Below are positions 25,020-36,800 of a stretch of DNA of 64,000 nt, piece after piece. A model generated the notes under the pieces. It saw only the letters and a program-made list of their open reading frames with translations. It ran no database searches and was not told where the DNA came from. A program made the position numbers and the translations under genes. The DNA comes from Nereocystis luetkeana (lineage: Eukaryota; Sar; Phaeophyceae; Laminariales; Laminariaceae), in assembly GCA_031213475.1 (NCBI GenBank), contig JARUPZ010000013.1, forward strand, positions 6,552,739 through 6,616,738, given 5' to 3'. The stretch's first letter is position 1; each line of letters starts with the position of its first letter.

Positions 25020-25574
25020 GCAGTAGAGTTGTACCCCGTTCGTCTACTACCCGGCCCGATGGGCAATACCCAGACCTGTGGGGTAGTTTTGTGACCATAT
25101 AATTGCTACCTCTCTCTGTCTAGGATTGAAGAATCGGCGCGGTCACTGGTCGTCGTGCTGGATGTCGACGGGTAGAAAGAACGGTTTCATGTGAACAACA
25201 CACACACACTACTACCGGGGTTCGTGTGCCTGAAAAACGGGTACCCGTACCCCGTACCCGTGGCCGGGTAGTACCTCCGCAACAACTCTCGGTACCCTTC
25301 CGTCCGGGTACCCGACGGGGGTACAACTAACTAATCTGTAGCCCGCGAATGTGACGGCACACAATGAATAAATCAATAAATCAAAGGGAGGTAGACTTGG
25401 TGCATGGGTTTCCTTTTGTTTCCGAGGTTTTCTTCTTTCGGGGAAGTTATGAGTCATCAATGTTGAAGATCATGCTGCACATTGTTTGATGGCAAGATAA
25501 ATAATAATAAATCGCCTACTGATGTAGATGAACAAATGTTTCCATTCCACGATCGGATTCATTGTCGATTGAAT

Positions 25575-25735
25575 CGTATGATCTGATCTGATACGATATC
25601 ATCTGATCTGATCTGATACGATATCATCATCTGATCTGATCTGATACAATATCATCTGATCTGATCTGATACGATATCATCTGATCTGATCTGGTACGAT
25701 ATCGTCTGATCTGATCTGATACGATTGAATCGGAT
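25575..25735. repeat. Tandem array of ATCTGATCTGATACGATATC-type units
   Basis: About six units of 25-28 bp with an internal GATCT/CTGAT pentamer repeat. Confidence 0.8.
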
Positions 25736-26182
25736 TAATCCTCTGCGATTCACAGAGGAGGAGACACCCTTCGTACGTGCGTACCTGTATATTTTGTCTT
25801 CCTCATGTACGGACCGTATACCCTTCATGAGGCCATATCAAAGCCCGTAGTACACGCGAGCGCAGTATCACACAACACGCCACACGGCTTGCAAAAATGA
25901 GCAAATGCCCATCAAAATCCTCGATCACAGCGGCTTGTTGTAATACCACAATACTATATAAATATGCCCACTGCTACCGCTGTAATTAAATTTGTACGTA
26001 CCCAGGGCCAGTTCGGAGAGCTCTCAGATCCGGGTGGGATCTTAGCGCGGTGGGCATGGGGTCAGGGATCAGGGTGCCAAAGGACCTTTAACAGATTGGG
26101 AGAAGGGATCTTTAGGTTGGTAGGCTGTTCAGGTGTTTTGGTTCCTGTTGGGATAGTGGTACGGGCGAAGACCCAACCCAAC

Positions 26183-26218
26183 CCCTGACTCTAACTCTAA
26201 CCCTAACCCTAACCCTGA
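26183..26218. repeat. Interstitial telomere-like repeat
   Basis: ACTCTAACTCTAACCCTAAC followed by two more CCCTAA-type units. TTAGGG is the likely telomere repeat of this lineage, so this may be a fossil of end joining or repair. Confidence 0.6.
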
Positions 26219-26637
26219 CCCCAAACCGCAGCCAAAACGGGCCAAAACTCGCCATAAACGCGGCTGCGCCGCGTTTGCATCGAACCAGGAAATTTCTCGG
26301 TTGCGGACGACGATTCCGAAGTGCAGACCACGCTACACATTAATCAAGTCAACAACATCCCTAAAGATCCCTTCTCCCAGATAGCTAAACCTACTCGGAG
26401 AGGGAGCTTCTCCCAGATTGCTAAACCTACTCAACCGGGATCAGGGATTATTATCAGAGTTACATCATGCGTATCATGCATGTTCAAATATCACACATAC
26501 ATGTATACGTACTCGTGCATGTACCAGGTACGAGTACCTGGTATGCGTTATTTTGTTTTCCCCAGCCTCCGGGACTGATCCTCGGAAGGAGGGGGGACAA
26601 CACGTATACGTTTATTTGTAGTATTCATTGCTCTGTA

Positions 26638-26816
26638 GTGACGAGAGAAGAAAAGGCTGAAATCTTCTCGCGATAAAAATGAAGGCACGTACCGTAGCGG
26701 GAAGGGAGCGGGAAGAGCCTGCTATGTGACCCCGGATCTGAGTTACGAGTTGGAAGGAGAGAGAGAAGAAGATGTGCGAAGATAATAAATGGGATGAGCA
26801 AAAAAAAAAAAAAAAA
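26638..26816 (+). mobile_element. SINE-like element, copy S5, 5' truncated
   Basis: Matches S1 from GACGAGAGAAGAAAAGGCTG to the A-rich tail; the first ~100 bp of the family are missing, as expected from incomplete reverse transcription. Confidence 0.7.
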
Positions 26817-27569
26817 GTGTGAAAACTTGCTGCCGAATTGGTTCTATGTTGTAAGGACTACTACAGTGCAGTTAGCATTAACAATATTAATAAATAGTAA
26901 GTACACGATGCTACGAATGAATTTGCCCTTGATCAAGTTTCAGCTGTCAGGTTCGGGGGAGGAACAACATACACGAACATACAAGATCATATATACCAGT
27001 GTATATACCTGGTACATCTACACAGGGTTTCGCGGCTGACGCCGCCCTCATCAACATGCGAGTCCAAGACCTTGATTGATAGCGATGATAGCGGCTGATA
27101 GCTGGCAGCGCCGTACGGGGAGCGTTATAACCTAGATAATATTTTGTAACGCCGTACGGCAGGCGTTATATTGTATACGAACTTTTGTTTGCATTAAGGC
27201 GGTAGTTCACTGGTTTGGTTGAAAAACCGCGAGAAAATTGCGCAACACCGCAATGGCATGAAAGAAAAAAATGCCTTCTCGAAGATAGCGTATCAAAAAT
27301 ACAAAAGTCAAGTCAAATTAATCTACCATATAAACACGTTGTATGTCCAAGCCGCCAAAAGCCCACACTCCAACGAAACGTCATTATATCCCACACAAAT
27401 CGGGAAATAAGAAACGGTATGCCCCCAAGAGCGCACACACAGCGCGTGCAATACATTCAACACGGTGCCAGTGTCCTACGTTTTTCCACTGCCAGACCAC
27501 GTGCCAACAGGGGATGGCGCCAGCCAGTGTCCTAAGTTGTTCCAGTGCCAGTGTGCAGTAAGTACCAAC

Positions 27570-27965
27570 CGAAAATGTCAGGAGACATGACAAACAACGC
27601 GAAACGTGCGCTGCCAAGGATGTAGGTCCGAGTGTTCCGCACTAAAACCTAGTGTTTTCGTGTCAGTCAGAGGCATGTCAAGTTGTTGTCTGTCAAGGGG
27701 GGAAAGTGCTGTCTTCTGTCTGCTGACATATTTCGTGCCAACGCCAACAAGGGAGTCGATCGTTAACGCGCGTACCAGGTACCTGGTACCAAATTTCAAC
27801 ACAAACAACAACACCGGATTTTAACATGAATGCCCCACGCTAAAACCCACGAGGCACGTAGTAGTTTGGTGTCAGTCAAGACATGTCAAGATGTTACATG
27901 TAAGGCAACCTTGCTCTCTGTCAGGAGGTGAAGGTGGCATTTATTTCCTGACTTTTTTGGTGCCC
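27570..27965. repeat. Repeat family Z, two units
   Basis: Units near 27,600-27,760 and 27,830-27,960 share GTGTCAGTCA, AGRCATGTCAAG and CTGACAT-type blocks. A third copy is at 46,615-46,850 in ovoA copy 2 intron 14 (GTGTAGGGCCGAGTGTTCC there, GTGTAGG-like GATGTAGGTCCGAGTGTTCC here). Confidence 0.5.
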
Positions 27966-27999
27966 AAAGGAGATTCGATCATGAACGGGCGTACCACAT

Positions 28000-29940
28000 T
28001 ACCACACTGGATTATGATATGATGAACCACCACCCTGTTTATACCCGAAATACCTCCAACCTACCTACTAATAGTATGATATTACAAGGCGCTTCGCTCC
28101 GCGGGCGGCCTACGCCGCCCGCTACGCTCGCTCAGGAAGAAAAAAAAGTACATCAAATTATGCGAAGCGAACAGAGGTCCACGATTGAGTTTAGTGTTTT
28201 CAAGGATCGTAATTGCAAACCGGCGACTTGATAATGCCAAGAGTCCCGCCGCCATGCTTCAGGAAAAAACAGCTCCGACGTCAGCTTGGATGCCACATAT
28301 ACGCTTCGCGTTGCGGATGTCGTACGTACGTACATACACCCCAGGTAGGGTACTACTATCTGTACTTATTTTCTTCATTCGATATGCTCTATGTCTGTAC
28401 TGTATGTACGAAGAAAGCGAAAGCACAGCACGGCACAGCAGCAAAAACAATGAAAATGAAACCGAAAACTCGGAAAGGAAAAAAAATCCCCGTTCCCTCT
28501 CGTGTAATATTTGTTCTGCCTGATTGAAACACCTTACACCCGGTCGAACAGAAGAAAAGAAACAAATCGCACAGAAGAGCTTCTCTCTCAGCCTCGTACG
28601 CCGCCCGCCCCTCTCGCGACCACCTCGTTACCGATTCGGTCGGGTAAAGCTTTTATCACTCTCTGCCACAATCAGCCCCGTCGCCCGCCCCGCGTGAAGC
28701 CCGGTGCTCGCCGTGGCCGTCGTTCGCCAGCTCGATAACGTTGGTGTTCAAACTGCACACCTCCCTCTTTCAACTTCAGCGTGGTCGCAAAAATAAGCAC
28801 CGCTTGAATATTATATTTCCCTCCCGAACGACCTTTATAAACTCGTACATACTCTATCAACAGTCATAAATCGAAGCCAGGCAAAGCCCGTTCATGCATC
28901 CCTCGTGTCTCGAGGCACACGCGACGCCTAGGCACGAAAGCGGCGACCGCGCTCCTTGCAACCACCCCTCTACCCGCCAGCACCCGCTGGCACCCGCGAC
29001 GGTGCCGGGTCCTCCCGCGATGCCGTGCTCGGGGAACACGCACGCACACGAAACGAAAGAAGAAAAAAGGAAGAGTTGACCGAGAAAACAAAGAACTGCT
29101 GGAAAGGTCCGGCAAGTAATGAAAGGAGGCGGTTTGGAAGTGGGAGCTCTGAGAGGCCAGGGATGCACCAACCGAGCACGCTCAGGGGTTGTGATCTAAG
29201 TATGTAGTTCTATATGAGTGTATGTATGGCGGAAGAAACGGATGCGTACGCACGACTGGAACCAACGGGAGAGTGAAGAGTCGAGTCATACTGTGCAGGA
29301 GCAGGAGCCTGGTCTGTACAGTCAGGCGGTCAGTGAAAGTATACCGAGATAGGGTCGGAACGGTTGGTCGTGGTTCCACGTATCGATTACAGGAATTATC
29401 ATTCGAAAAGATAGGTATACATACACGAGTTCGTTGAGTCTTCCTGTCTGTGTCCTAGCATCGAACTCGCCTAGACCTCTGCCCGCGCAGGCACGATCCT
29501 TGTTTGGTTCTCGCACAGCGAGCAACCGATTGATAGAGTATTTCCGAACACAGGGACCCCACAGCACACCAACCAAGCAGCCCCCTGGTCAGGGTTAGGG
29601 TTTGGGTAAAGGTTAGAAACCCCGGTCGGAGGGGTGGTCGCCGTTAGCCCAAGCCGAAGTAAATTTCACCATCGGGAAAAAAGTCAATGTTACTATGGCC
29701 TCGTGACAACATCCTCCCTCACTGATACAGCGTTTATTTATGAGGCAACCAAGCAAAGATCGTGCCTGCGCGGGAATATATGGCACGCCTGTGACATCGT
29801 ACAACCGGTTTGGCAGCAAGTTTCTAGGACACTCGTTCAGAGCGTCGCAATTTTGCCTTGATCTAGTGGCTGGCTGTGGCCGTCGGCGTGGGATTGGAGT
29901 GCCTGCCAATAGGCCGTCCCCTGCCGCCGGCTATCTTAAA
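28000..29940. other. No gene recognised
   Basis: Mixed sequence with short frames only. A GC-rich stretch at 28,590-29,040 is open in several frames but has no splice-consistent exon chain. A TTAGGG-like fragment is at 29,594-29,612. Confidence 0.4.
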
Positions 29941-29942
29941 CG

Positions 29943-30064
29943 GGGTGACACAGCGGGCGCTCCTCCCCCCCTCCCACTACACTGCAAATTAGCTCGTGCC
30001 TGGCTTCGTTATTTTCCGAAGAAGATTCGGTCTTTTCTTCCGTCGTCGACCGAATCGTGCATAC
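29943..30064 (-). mobile_element. Old SINE-like copy S8
   Basis: Weak match to the minus strand of the S family (GGTCTTTTCTTCCGTCGTCG block and a preceding C-rich block). Divergence is high; assignment by eye. Confidence 0.35.
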
Positions 30065-30827
30065 AACATACACATACACATACACATGCACATACTATTA
30101 ATACTCGTAGGTGCTTTCTGTGTTTTGTTTTGCGCAAGAAAAGTCCTTGGATGGGGGATCGAACTCGTGTAGTCAACCTTACTTCCAGTATGAATAGTAG
30201 TTACGAGATTTTTCCACCAGACCACCGGGGACGCCGGCTGCACGGACTATCAATTGCCATGGAAAGCGCTCGTGGAGCAGACTAAGCTACTCCTAACAAC
30301 AGCAGCTTCCGGAAATATTCGTAGTCATACAACCGTTGGAGTAGCGCGAGCAATCATTTTTCGGTTAGGTTGAGATACTGTTACTGATCCCATTGGCATG
30401 GATCTAGGAATCACAGGGTTCTTTCCACACCAACGCTTTATTCTTTTTTTTTTAGTTGATGACGCGCAACGGCGTGACCTCAACCCCCCCTGCAGTAGTA
30501 CATACTGTAGTAATGGTATATGCCTATTATCTTCGACAATGGAACGTGTTGTTCTGTTGCCGAATACGGGTGCTCACCAAAGGTTACCTTATAATAGCAA
30601 AAGCTTGCGCGCGGCGGCCTGCTCTGCACCCTTGATTTGAAACAAGACCTTACGTCTGACTGCTTGTACCTATTGTTGTTGCTGCTGTGTGTACACGTAC
30701 GGAAATCATCTGAGAGTTCGACGACAAACACGTTTGACTGCTTCCTGACCAGGTAAACTCCTGGTACAGCGGTCCACGCCGCAAGCTTTCGACCGCAGAG
30801 GATGCTACCGGTCATCATGCCTCCGGT

Positions 30828-33800
30828 ATGGCAAGCGAACTTTTCGGGCCGCGTCAGGAGTCGTGGTGGACTGGCTGCCCACTTTCACAGGCGCCTGGCA
30901 TGCGGCCAGATAGACGACTTACGTCGTTGCCTCAACTTCTGCTCAAGAACTGCACGAAAAAGGTGGAAGAGTGGGGAGGTTGGATGCATGTTCCTTGCTT
31001 GATTGTCGCTCGGGCTAGCAGCTCGGGCTAGCAGAGTATGTTGGATGGAATTTTGTGTACGTAGCTGGTCGGACATACTCTTCGTGTAGAACGCCCTGGC
31101 ACCCCGGGACTCGCTAGACTTCGGTGTGGGTGGAGATGTGGTTGTGTTGTGTGAAGGTGTCACCTAGTGAGCTATAGGGGTAAAATATCGAACGATTACC
31201 CAGCCCAGGGTAATTAATCCTTATAACATTTCCCCCCCTTCGGAACGGCGAGATCTTTGGGGCGTAACGGTACCACCGTAAACGGCCGTACGTTGACCTA
31301 CCCGCTCCGGTTCGATGCCTGGGTAATCAGGGAGATTGTTTTTTAGGGACGCACGCTCAAAGATTTTTCCATCAAAGAAACGTTCGAAGGGAGATTCTAA
31401 CCTGTGTCTTACCGACGACGCCAAATGTGAAGTTGCTACCTACTGAGCAATAGGGGTAAAAGATCAATCGATCTCTCAGCCCTGAGTAACCCTCACAACA
31501 GTTGGTCGCTGTGTGAGTCCCATTTTCCAGGCGGTGTGTATTTTTTGTCAGAACGCTGCCCCCCCCTCCCCGCCGCCTTTCGCTTGAAAGTCGCAGCTTC
31601 AAGCATGAAGAGACGAACAGTTTCGAATAGCTTCACAAAAGATGAAGAAGAAGAGCTTGGAGCACCAGGAAGAAAGAGCTTCAGGCACAAACAGCCTGTA
31701 CAATCATAAAGAGCTTTCAACTTGGATTCCGGCCCAAGCTTAGCTTGAGAACCTCGCGTTCTTTTTTGCGACCTCACTCCCAACCAACCCTCCTCCATTC
31801 TTGGCAGGCGTTGCAAGACTACTTCGACAACACGTGGGCCTTGACAGAGAGCTTGTTTGCCAGCCTGCAAGGAGAGGAGGCGTTTATGGTCTCCCCGGCC
31901 CACGGGCTACGCCACCCCCTCATTTTTTATTACGGCCACCCCGCGACCTTGTACGTGAACAAGCTGCGCGCTGCTGGGATCATCCATGTGGGTGAAGCGC
32001 TAAGAGAGCAGCAACAGTGTTCACATATATAGGCTTCTTGTGGTGGAGCGTGTGGTCATATTACTGTAACTAATAGTGTGCCTTCATGTTGGTTTCATAT
32101 GTGACACTCTGTAGCGAACAGGTCGAGTCCTGACTGAGTTTTACTGTACCTTTGACACCACCCAATGTATTGTACGAAGAGGAAATCAACGTCTACTCCC
32201 GGGCTTCCTAAATATTTCGGGAGGTCGGATGATACGTTATTCCCCCCTGACGAGTACGAGGAGTGCGCAGTAGCGGGGAGGCCAAGGTTTTGATATCTAT
32301 GTTGGTAGCTACGGTACGATGGACGACGCCGTGGCAACAAGGTATTGCGTTGTGTAATCAGGGCACAACGGTGGTGCCCGATAGCAGCAGTATGGAAACG
32401 GTCCATGATGGTATCACATACTCATTGATGTTTGTGCTTCTACACCTGTCTACACCAATAATCGTAATTTGTTTTCGGTTTGGTGAAGACGTTTATGGAA
32501 TGGTGACCAATGGTGAGCGAGTAATGCAACAAACTCCTACAGAAGTAGCGAGAGACAAGACACCCGTTCGTTCGTGGCGGTCCGCGACAGCGAATGGTCT
32601 CTTTCGTGCTGCAATTCTTACAAATAAATAGCGGGCAGCGGGCAGCGTCAGTCGCAGAGCTTTAATCATAGCAGGTACTGTAGCAGTACCTGGTAGTATT
32701 GCGTTTCCCCAAAGTTGAGTCAATGTACCCACGTACATGTTGCCCGCATCAACGCTCGCGCTAACTTACTGCATACAGGCGCCCATTAACGCGCACTTCG
32801 AGGCGCTGTTTGAAACGGGCGTCGATGAGATGAACTGGGACGTCGTGGGCGATGACAACGTGAGTTTATTGTTGCTGTTGTTGTTGCTGTTGCTGCAGTT
32901 GTTGATGTTGTTTTATTTCCAACCATCAATTTTACTTTCCAGCTCTCTTGAACAAGCCGTCGTCACTATTACGGGGGACCGTAGTTAACAGGACCTATGG
33001 TATACATAAAAACCTATATGTTTAACCATTTTTACTAACAATATTTGGTCCTGTTAACTATGGCCCCCCGTAATAGTATCTTCCCTTCTGCCCCCGGTAT
33101 ACACGTGCCTTCATTTTTATCGCGCAGAGGGGTTCACCATTCCCACTGAGCGCCGTTGTCTCGATTTTTGCTAACTCACGCTCTTGCGTTTTCCGCGATG
33201 AGAAGAAGGCAGATCAAGTATTTTTTGGGGGGCGGGGAGAACCCGCCGGGACTCGAACCGCGACCCTCATACGCTAGTAGTCTTCAAGGTTAACCAATAT
33301 TAGTAGACCATCGGGGCGGCCTTGTTTTGGCGTGGATGTATCGCCGTAATCTAGTCCGTGGTATACCGCTAGCCTTTCTCTGCAACGAGGAAGCCATAAT
33401 TTGAACGAACCGTGCCGTTTGCGAAAAAATAGTACGAGCAAAACAAAACAAGCAAATCGCAAAATGACACTCACACAAATGATACGTAACTTAAATAGAT
33501 ACTCGAGAGGCCTCACAACACCCCCCCCCCCTCCGCTGGAAATCGCCTCAAATGGCCTTGTAGGGAAGTCGTCATACGAGCTTTGGTCGCCATTTTACTC
33601 TATGGTAATGTACCGCCGATCGCCCCCTACCCATGCTTCCGGAGTTGTGGCGAACGTGCGGTGTGCGAAGAGGTCCGAAAACAAAACGCCGAAAACTCAC
33701 TATTATGCATTCTTCGCATTGGTACAATTGTTGGTAGGTTTTTACTCTGTATCGCTTTGAGAAAGATTCGTTCGGACAAGCTGACTGATGTTTTGATCCC

Positions 33801-36800
33801 TTCCCCTCCCCCCTCCCGCAGATGATATGGCCGTCTGTGCTCGACGTGCATGCTTACCGCCGTGACGTGTACAACCTTATGTGCGAGGTGATCGCGCGCG
33901 CTCCTGACGACGCTATCTCGAACATGACCATGGACAGCCCCTACTGGGCTTTACCGATGGCCATGGAGCACGAACGTATCCACATCGAGACCTCCAGGTG
34001 CGGCTCGAGTCTCTCAGAGCAAAACACACTCAACAGATTGGAATAAAAATATTGGAATAAAAACATTTCGTACCCCCACCCCCCCCTCCGTCCCCCTCCC
34101 ATCGTTGTTTCCTCAACATGCACTACTTGGACGGGCGACCACATTGTACGTGCAACATGTGGTGTGTCCGCGCTACATAGAGAGGTATCAGTACTCAATT
34201 CACCCTCCCCCCGCCGCCACCTTCGACGACCCGAGACAGCACACGTCGCCTTGGAGTGCATTTCCTGCGGATGGCGGTTTGGTGGCGGGCGCCACCCAGT
34301 GCTGTAGGGGCGTGAGGGGCAGTTACTGGGCGGGGTGCTCGTAGACTACGGGGTAAAAAACAATTTATACTTACGATATATATATATATATATAATATAT
34401 ATATACACATACCGGAACGTACACATTATAGGTGCTTCTGGTTTTTTAGGTGGCTCCGACGAGAGCGGTTCACCGTCGTTGTTCGGAGGCACAAAACGAT
34501 GTCACATCCTTCACCGCCCCGTCACCCTCTGCGATCCGGCCGACAGCGTTCTTATCCGTGAGCTACCGCTGGAGTACCTTGCTGAACCGGCGTCGTGGCC
34601 GGAAGCGCACCCCGGGCCAAGTCCCGCTGTCCCTCAGAGGCGAACCGACAACCCTTTTGTGCAGGTGGAGACGGAAAATATTACTCTTGGGAAGCCGAAG
34701 GACTTCCCCAGGTGTGTGCTGGCACGGTATGCGACACGACAGTAGTACTTAATAATCTTTTAGTTTGGGCCAGGCTCCAATAATTATATAAGGCAGGGTG
34801 ATCCCAGACTAGTTCCAGCATAGCAATGTCCACAATCTTAGCTTTGCCCCAAAGTCGATCCTGAAATTATTAACTCCCGGCATTATTAAGTATTGTATCG
34901 TGCTGTATATCACCTTATCATACCAGGTACCACTTATAACTGTATGTGATGTCTGTCACGTGAAACGGCTCTTTCTGCCCAACGGCACCCATCGTACCCC
35001 AGCGTCCGCACTGCGTCTTTCTTTCTATTTTTTTACGTAGAGATATACCTGGTACAAGTTCCATGGTCGCGGACTACAGTAGGAGACAGAAATTACGCAC
35101 CTCTGACGAGAATTGAGACGAAAAAAATAGGCAAGGCCAAATGTCCTGGGTACCAAAAATCCAAGAAATACTGAAAAAAAACATACCAGGGTACGAGGTA
35201 CCAGGTACCAGGTATTGTTTTTTACCTAGCCAGGAATAGGCTATGGCGAGTTCAAAGGCAAGAAGGTGCTCTGCCTCGTACTACGAATGTCAATACATGG
35301 TCGGTGCGTATTTGTATTTTCGGGCAGCGTAAACTGTCACAGGAGACTCACTCGTGGAATGTTAAGCGCCGGTACGGACCATTATTTTGTAAACGGCTTC
35401 AGAAGCATTCCTCAGCAGTCCAATGTGAGCCGCTCATGACCCTTACCCCAAATCTCTACTGGCGGCCCCTAACCAGATAGGGATCCAAGCGCTTGGATTA
35501 TCCCCCTATTAATAGCGTGTTCGGTACTCACTTTGTGTGGTAAAGCAGGCTGTATTGGATGCAGACACAGAGGCTGGGGAAGGGCGATTCGGTCCGCAAC
35601 AACGCGAACACTGGGCTTGGCATTGGAGAAATGTTTTTGTGACTGATTTCGGATGAAGCAAGCTTGTTATTTGAGATTTTAATTGCGAAGCTGACTGTGT
35701 TGATTAACAGTACCTGGAATAGTTTCATAGGATATCTAAATCCAGTTTGCCGTCAAAACCGTTGTTCTAGAGAAAGTCGGGAGCTGTGGTTGGATGGGAA
35801 TTGGTGTATAACAGTGTCCATGTTGTCGTTAGGCTGTAAATTCTTGAGAATGTCGGTTGAGATTGAAATACAGGGTATGCATACGGAATAGCAGGCTTGC
35901 AGTTTGCCGTATAATGACAGTAAAGAGCTGGAAAATGCCAGTTGATATTTGTGAGACGGGATGGCGTACACCGCCACTCAGTTGTCGTGAAGCAGACATT
36001 TCGATACGTGCGGAAGTACGAGTACATGTGGCCAGCAAAGGGATAGTATTGGGCAATGTTGTTTGCCCTGGCTTTACCTTTTGGATATGAGGGCTTGGTG
36101 TGTTTCCAGCAGGGAGGCTGTTGAGTTTTGGTTGTGGGGTTCGAGATTCTGGGATTGGCTTTTGATTCTTGGATTTGATATTCCGGTATCTGTATTTGGT
36201 TTTGGGGTACAATACCATGAGTTTATGGCATGTTTTTTGTCCTTGGAGTGGTGTTGGAGTTGGAGTCATGTTGGTGTTGCATCATCTCATTCACCTCGCA
36301 GGGGAGCTGTTGAGTCCATTGGTGTACAAAATGATTCTCTAACGGTCTGGGGGCACGTAAAGCCAAGAGGTAGGTTTCTCCCGCGCACGGAAGCCGGCTA
36401 GCTGCAAGCTTCCCACGATGTATGTATATCTTGACACGCCGCCTTTCCGTGGTCTTGTGCCTTGTTGTGACGCTTTTATGACTTGCGATGGCGTTGTTGT
36501 GCTGACCTGCATCCTTCGGACAGTTTCGGCTGGGACAATGAGTACGGCTCACGCGAGTTCGAGGTGCCACCTTTCGAAGCGACCAAGCACATGGTGTCCA
36601 ATGGCGAGTACATCGAGTTCGTCAAGGATGCAGGTTACGCAAGGCAGGAGTTATGGTCCGAAAGCGGGTGGAGGTGGAAAATGTTCAGGAACGTCAAGCG
36701 CCCGCAGTTTTGGATCCCAGAGGTGAGCTACTCGCTGGCAAGCTGGCACCGACGTAAAGTCAACTAACTGAAGGCTTGACGCGTGTTTACTTTATAGGGG

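Larger units (their letters stand above)
23280..25205 (+). repeat. Duplicated segment W with an exon-like end (23,280-23,410 and 25,088-25,205)
   Basis: The two direct copies share TCTAGGATTGAAGAATCGGC, GGTAGAAAGAACG and a CA-rich tail. In the second copy, after a TCTAG acceptor, the frame reads IEESARSLVVVLDVDG and stops (to about 25,174), with coding-like third positions. In the first copy the frame is broken. It could be the last exon of a duplicated, now lost gene. Confidence 0.4.

Noticed and set aside
33236-33330. tRNA-like sequence on the minus strand (GGTTCGAGTCCCGG)
   Set aside because: The B box is good but the T stem mismatches at two positions and no acceptor stem pairs; probably a tRNA-derived repeat fragment.
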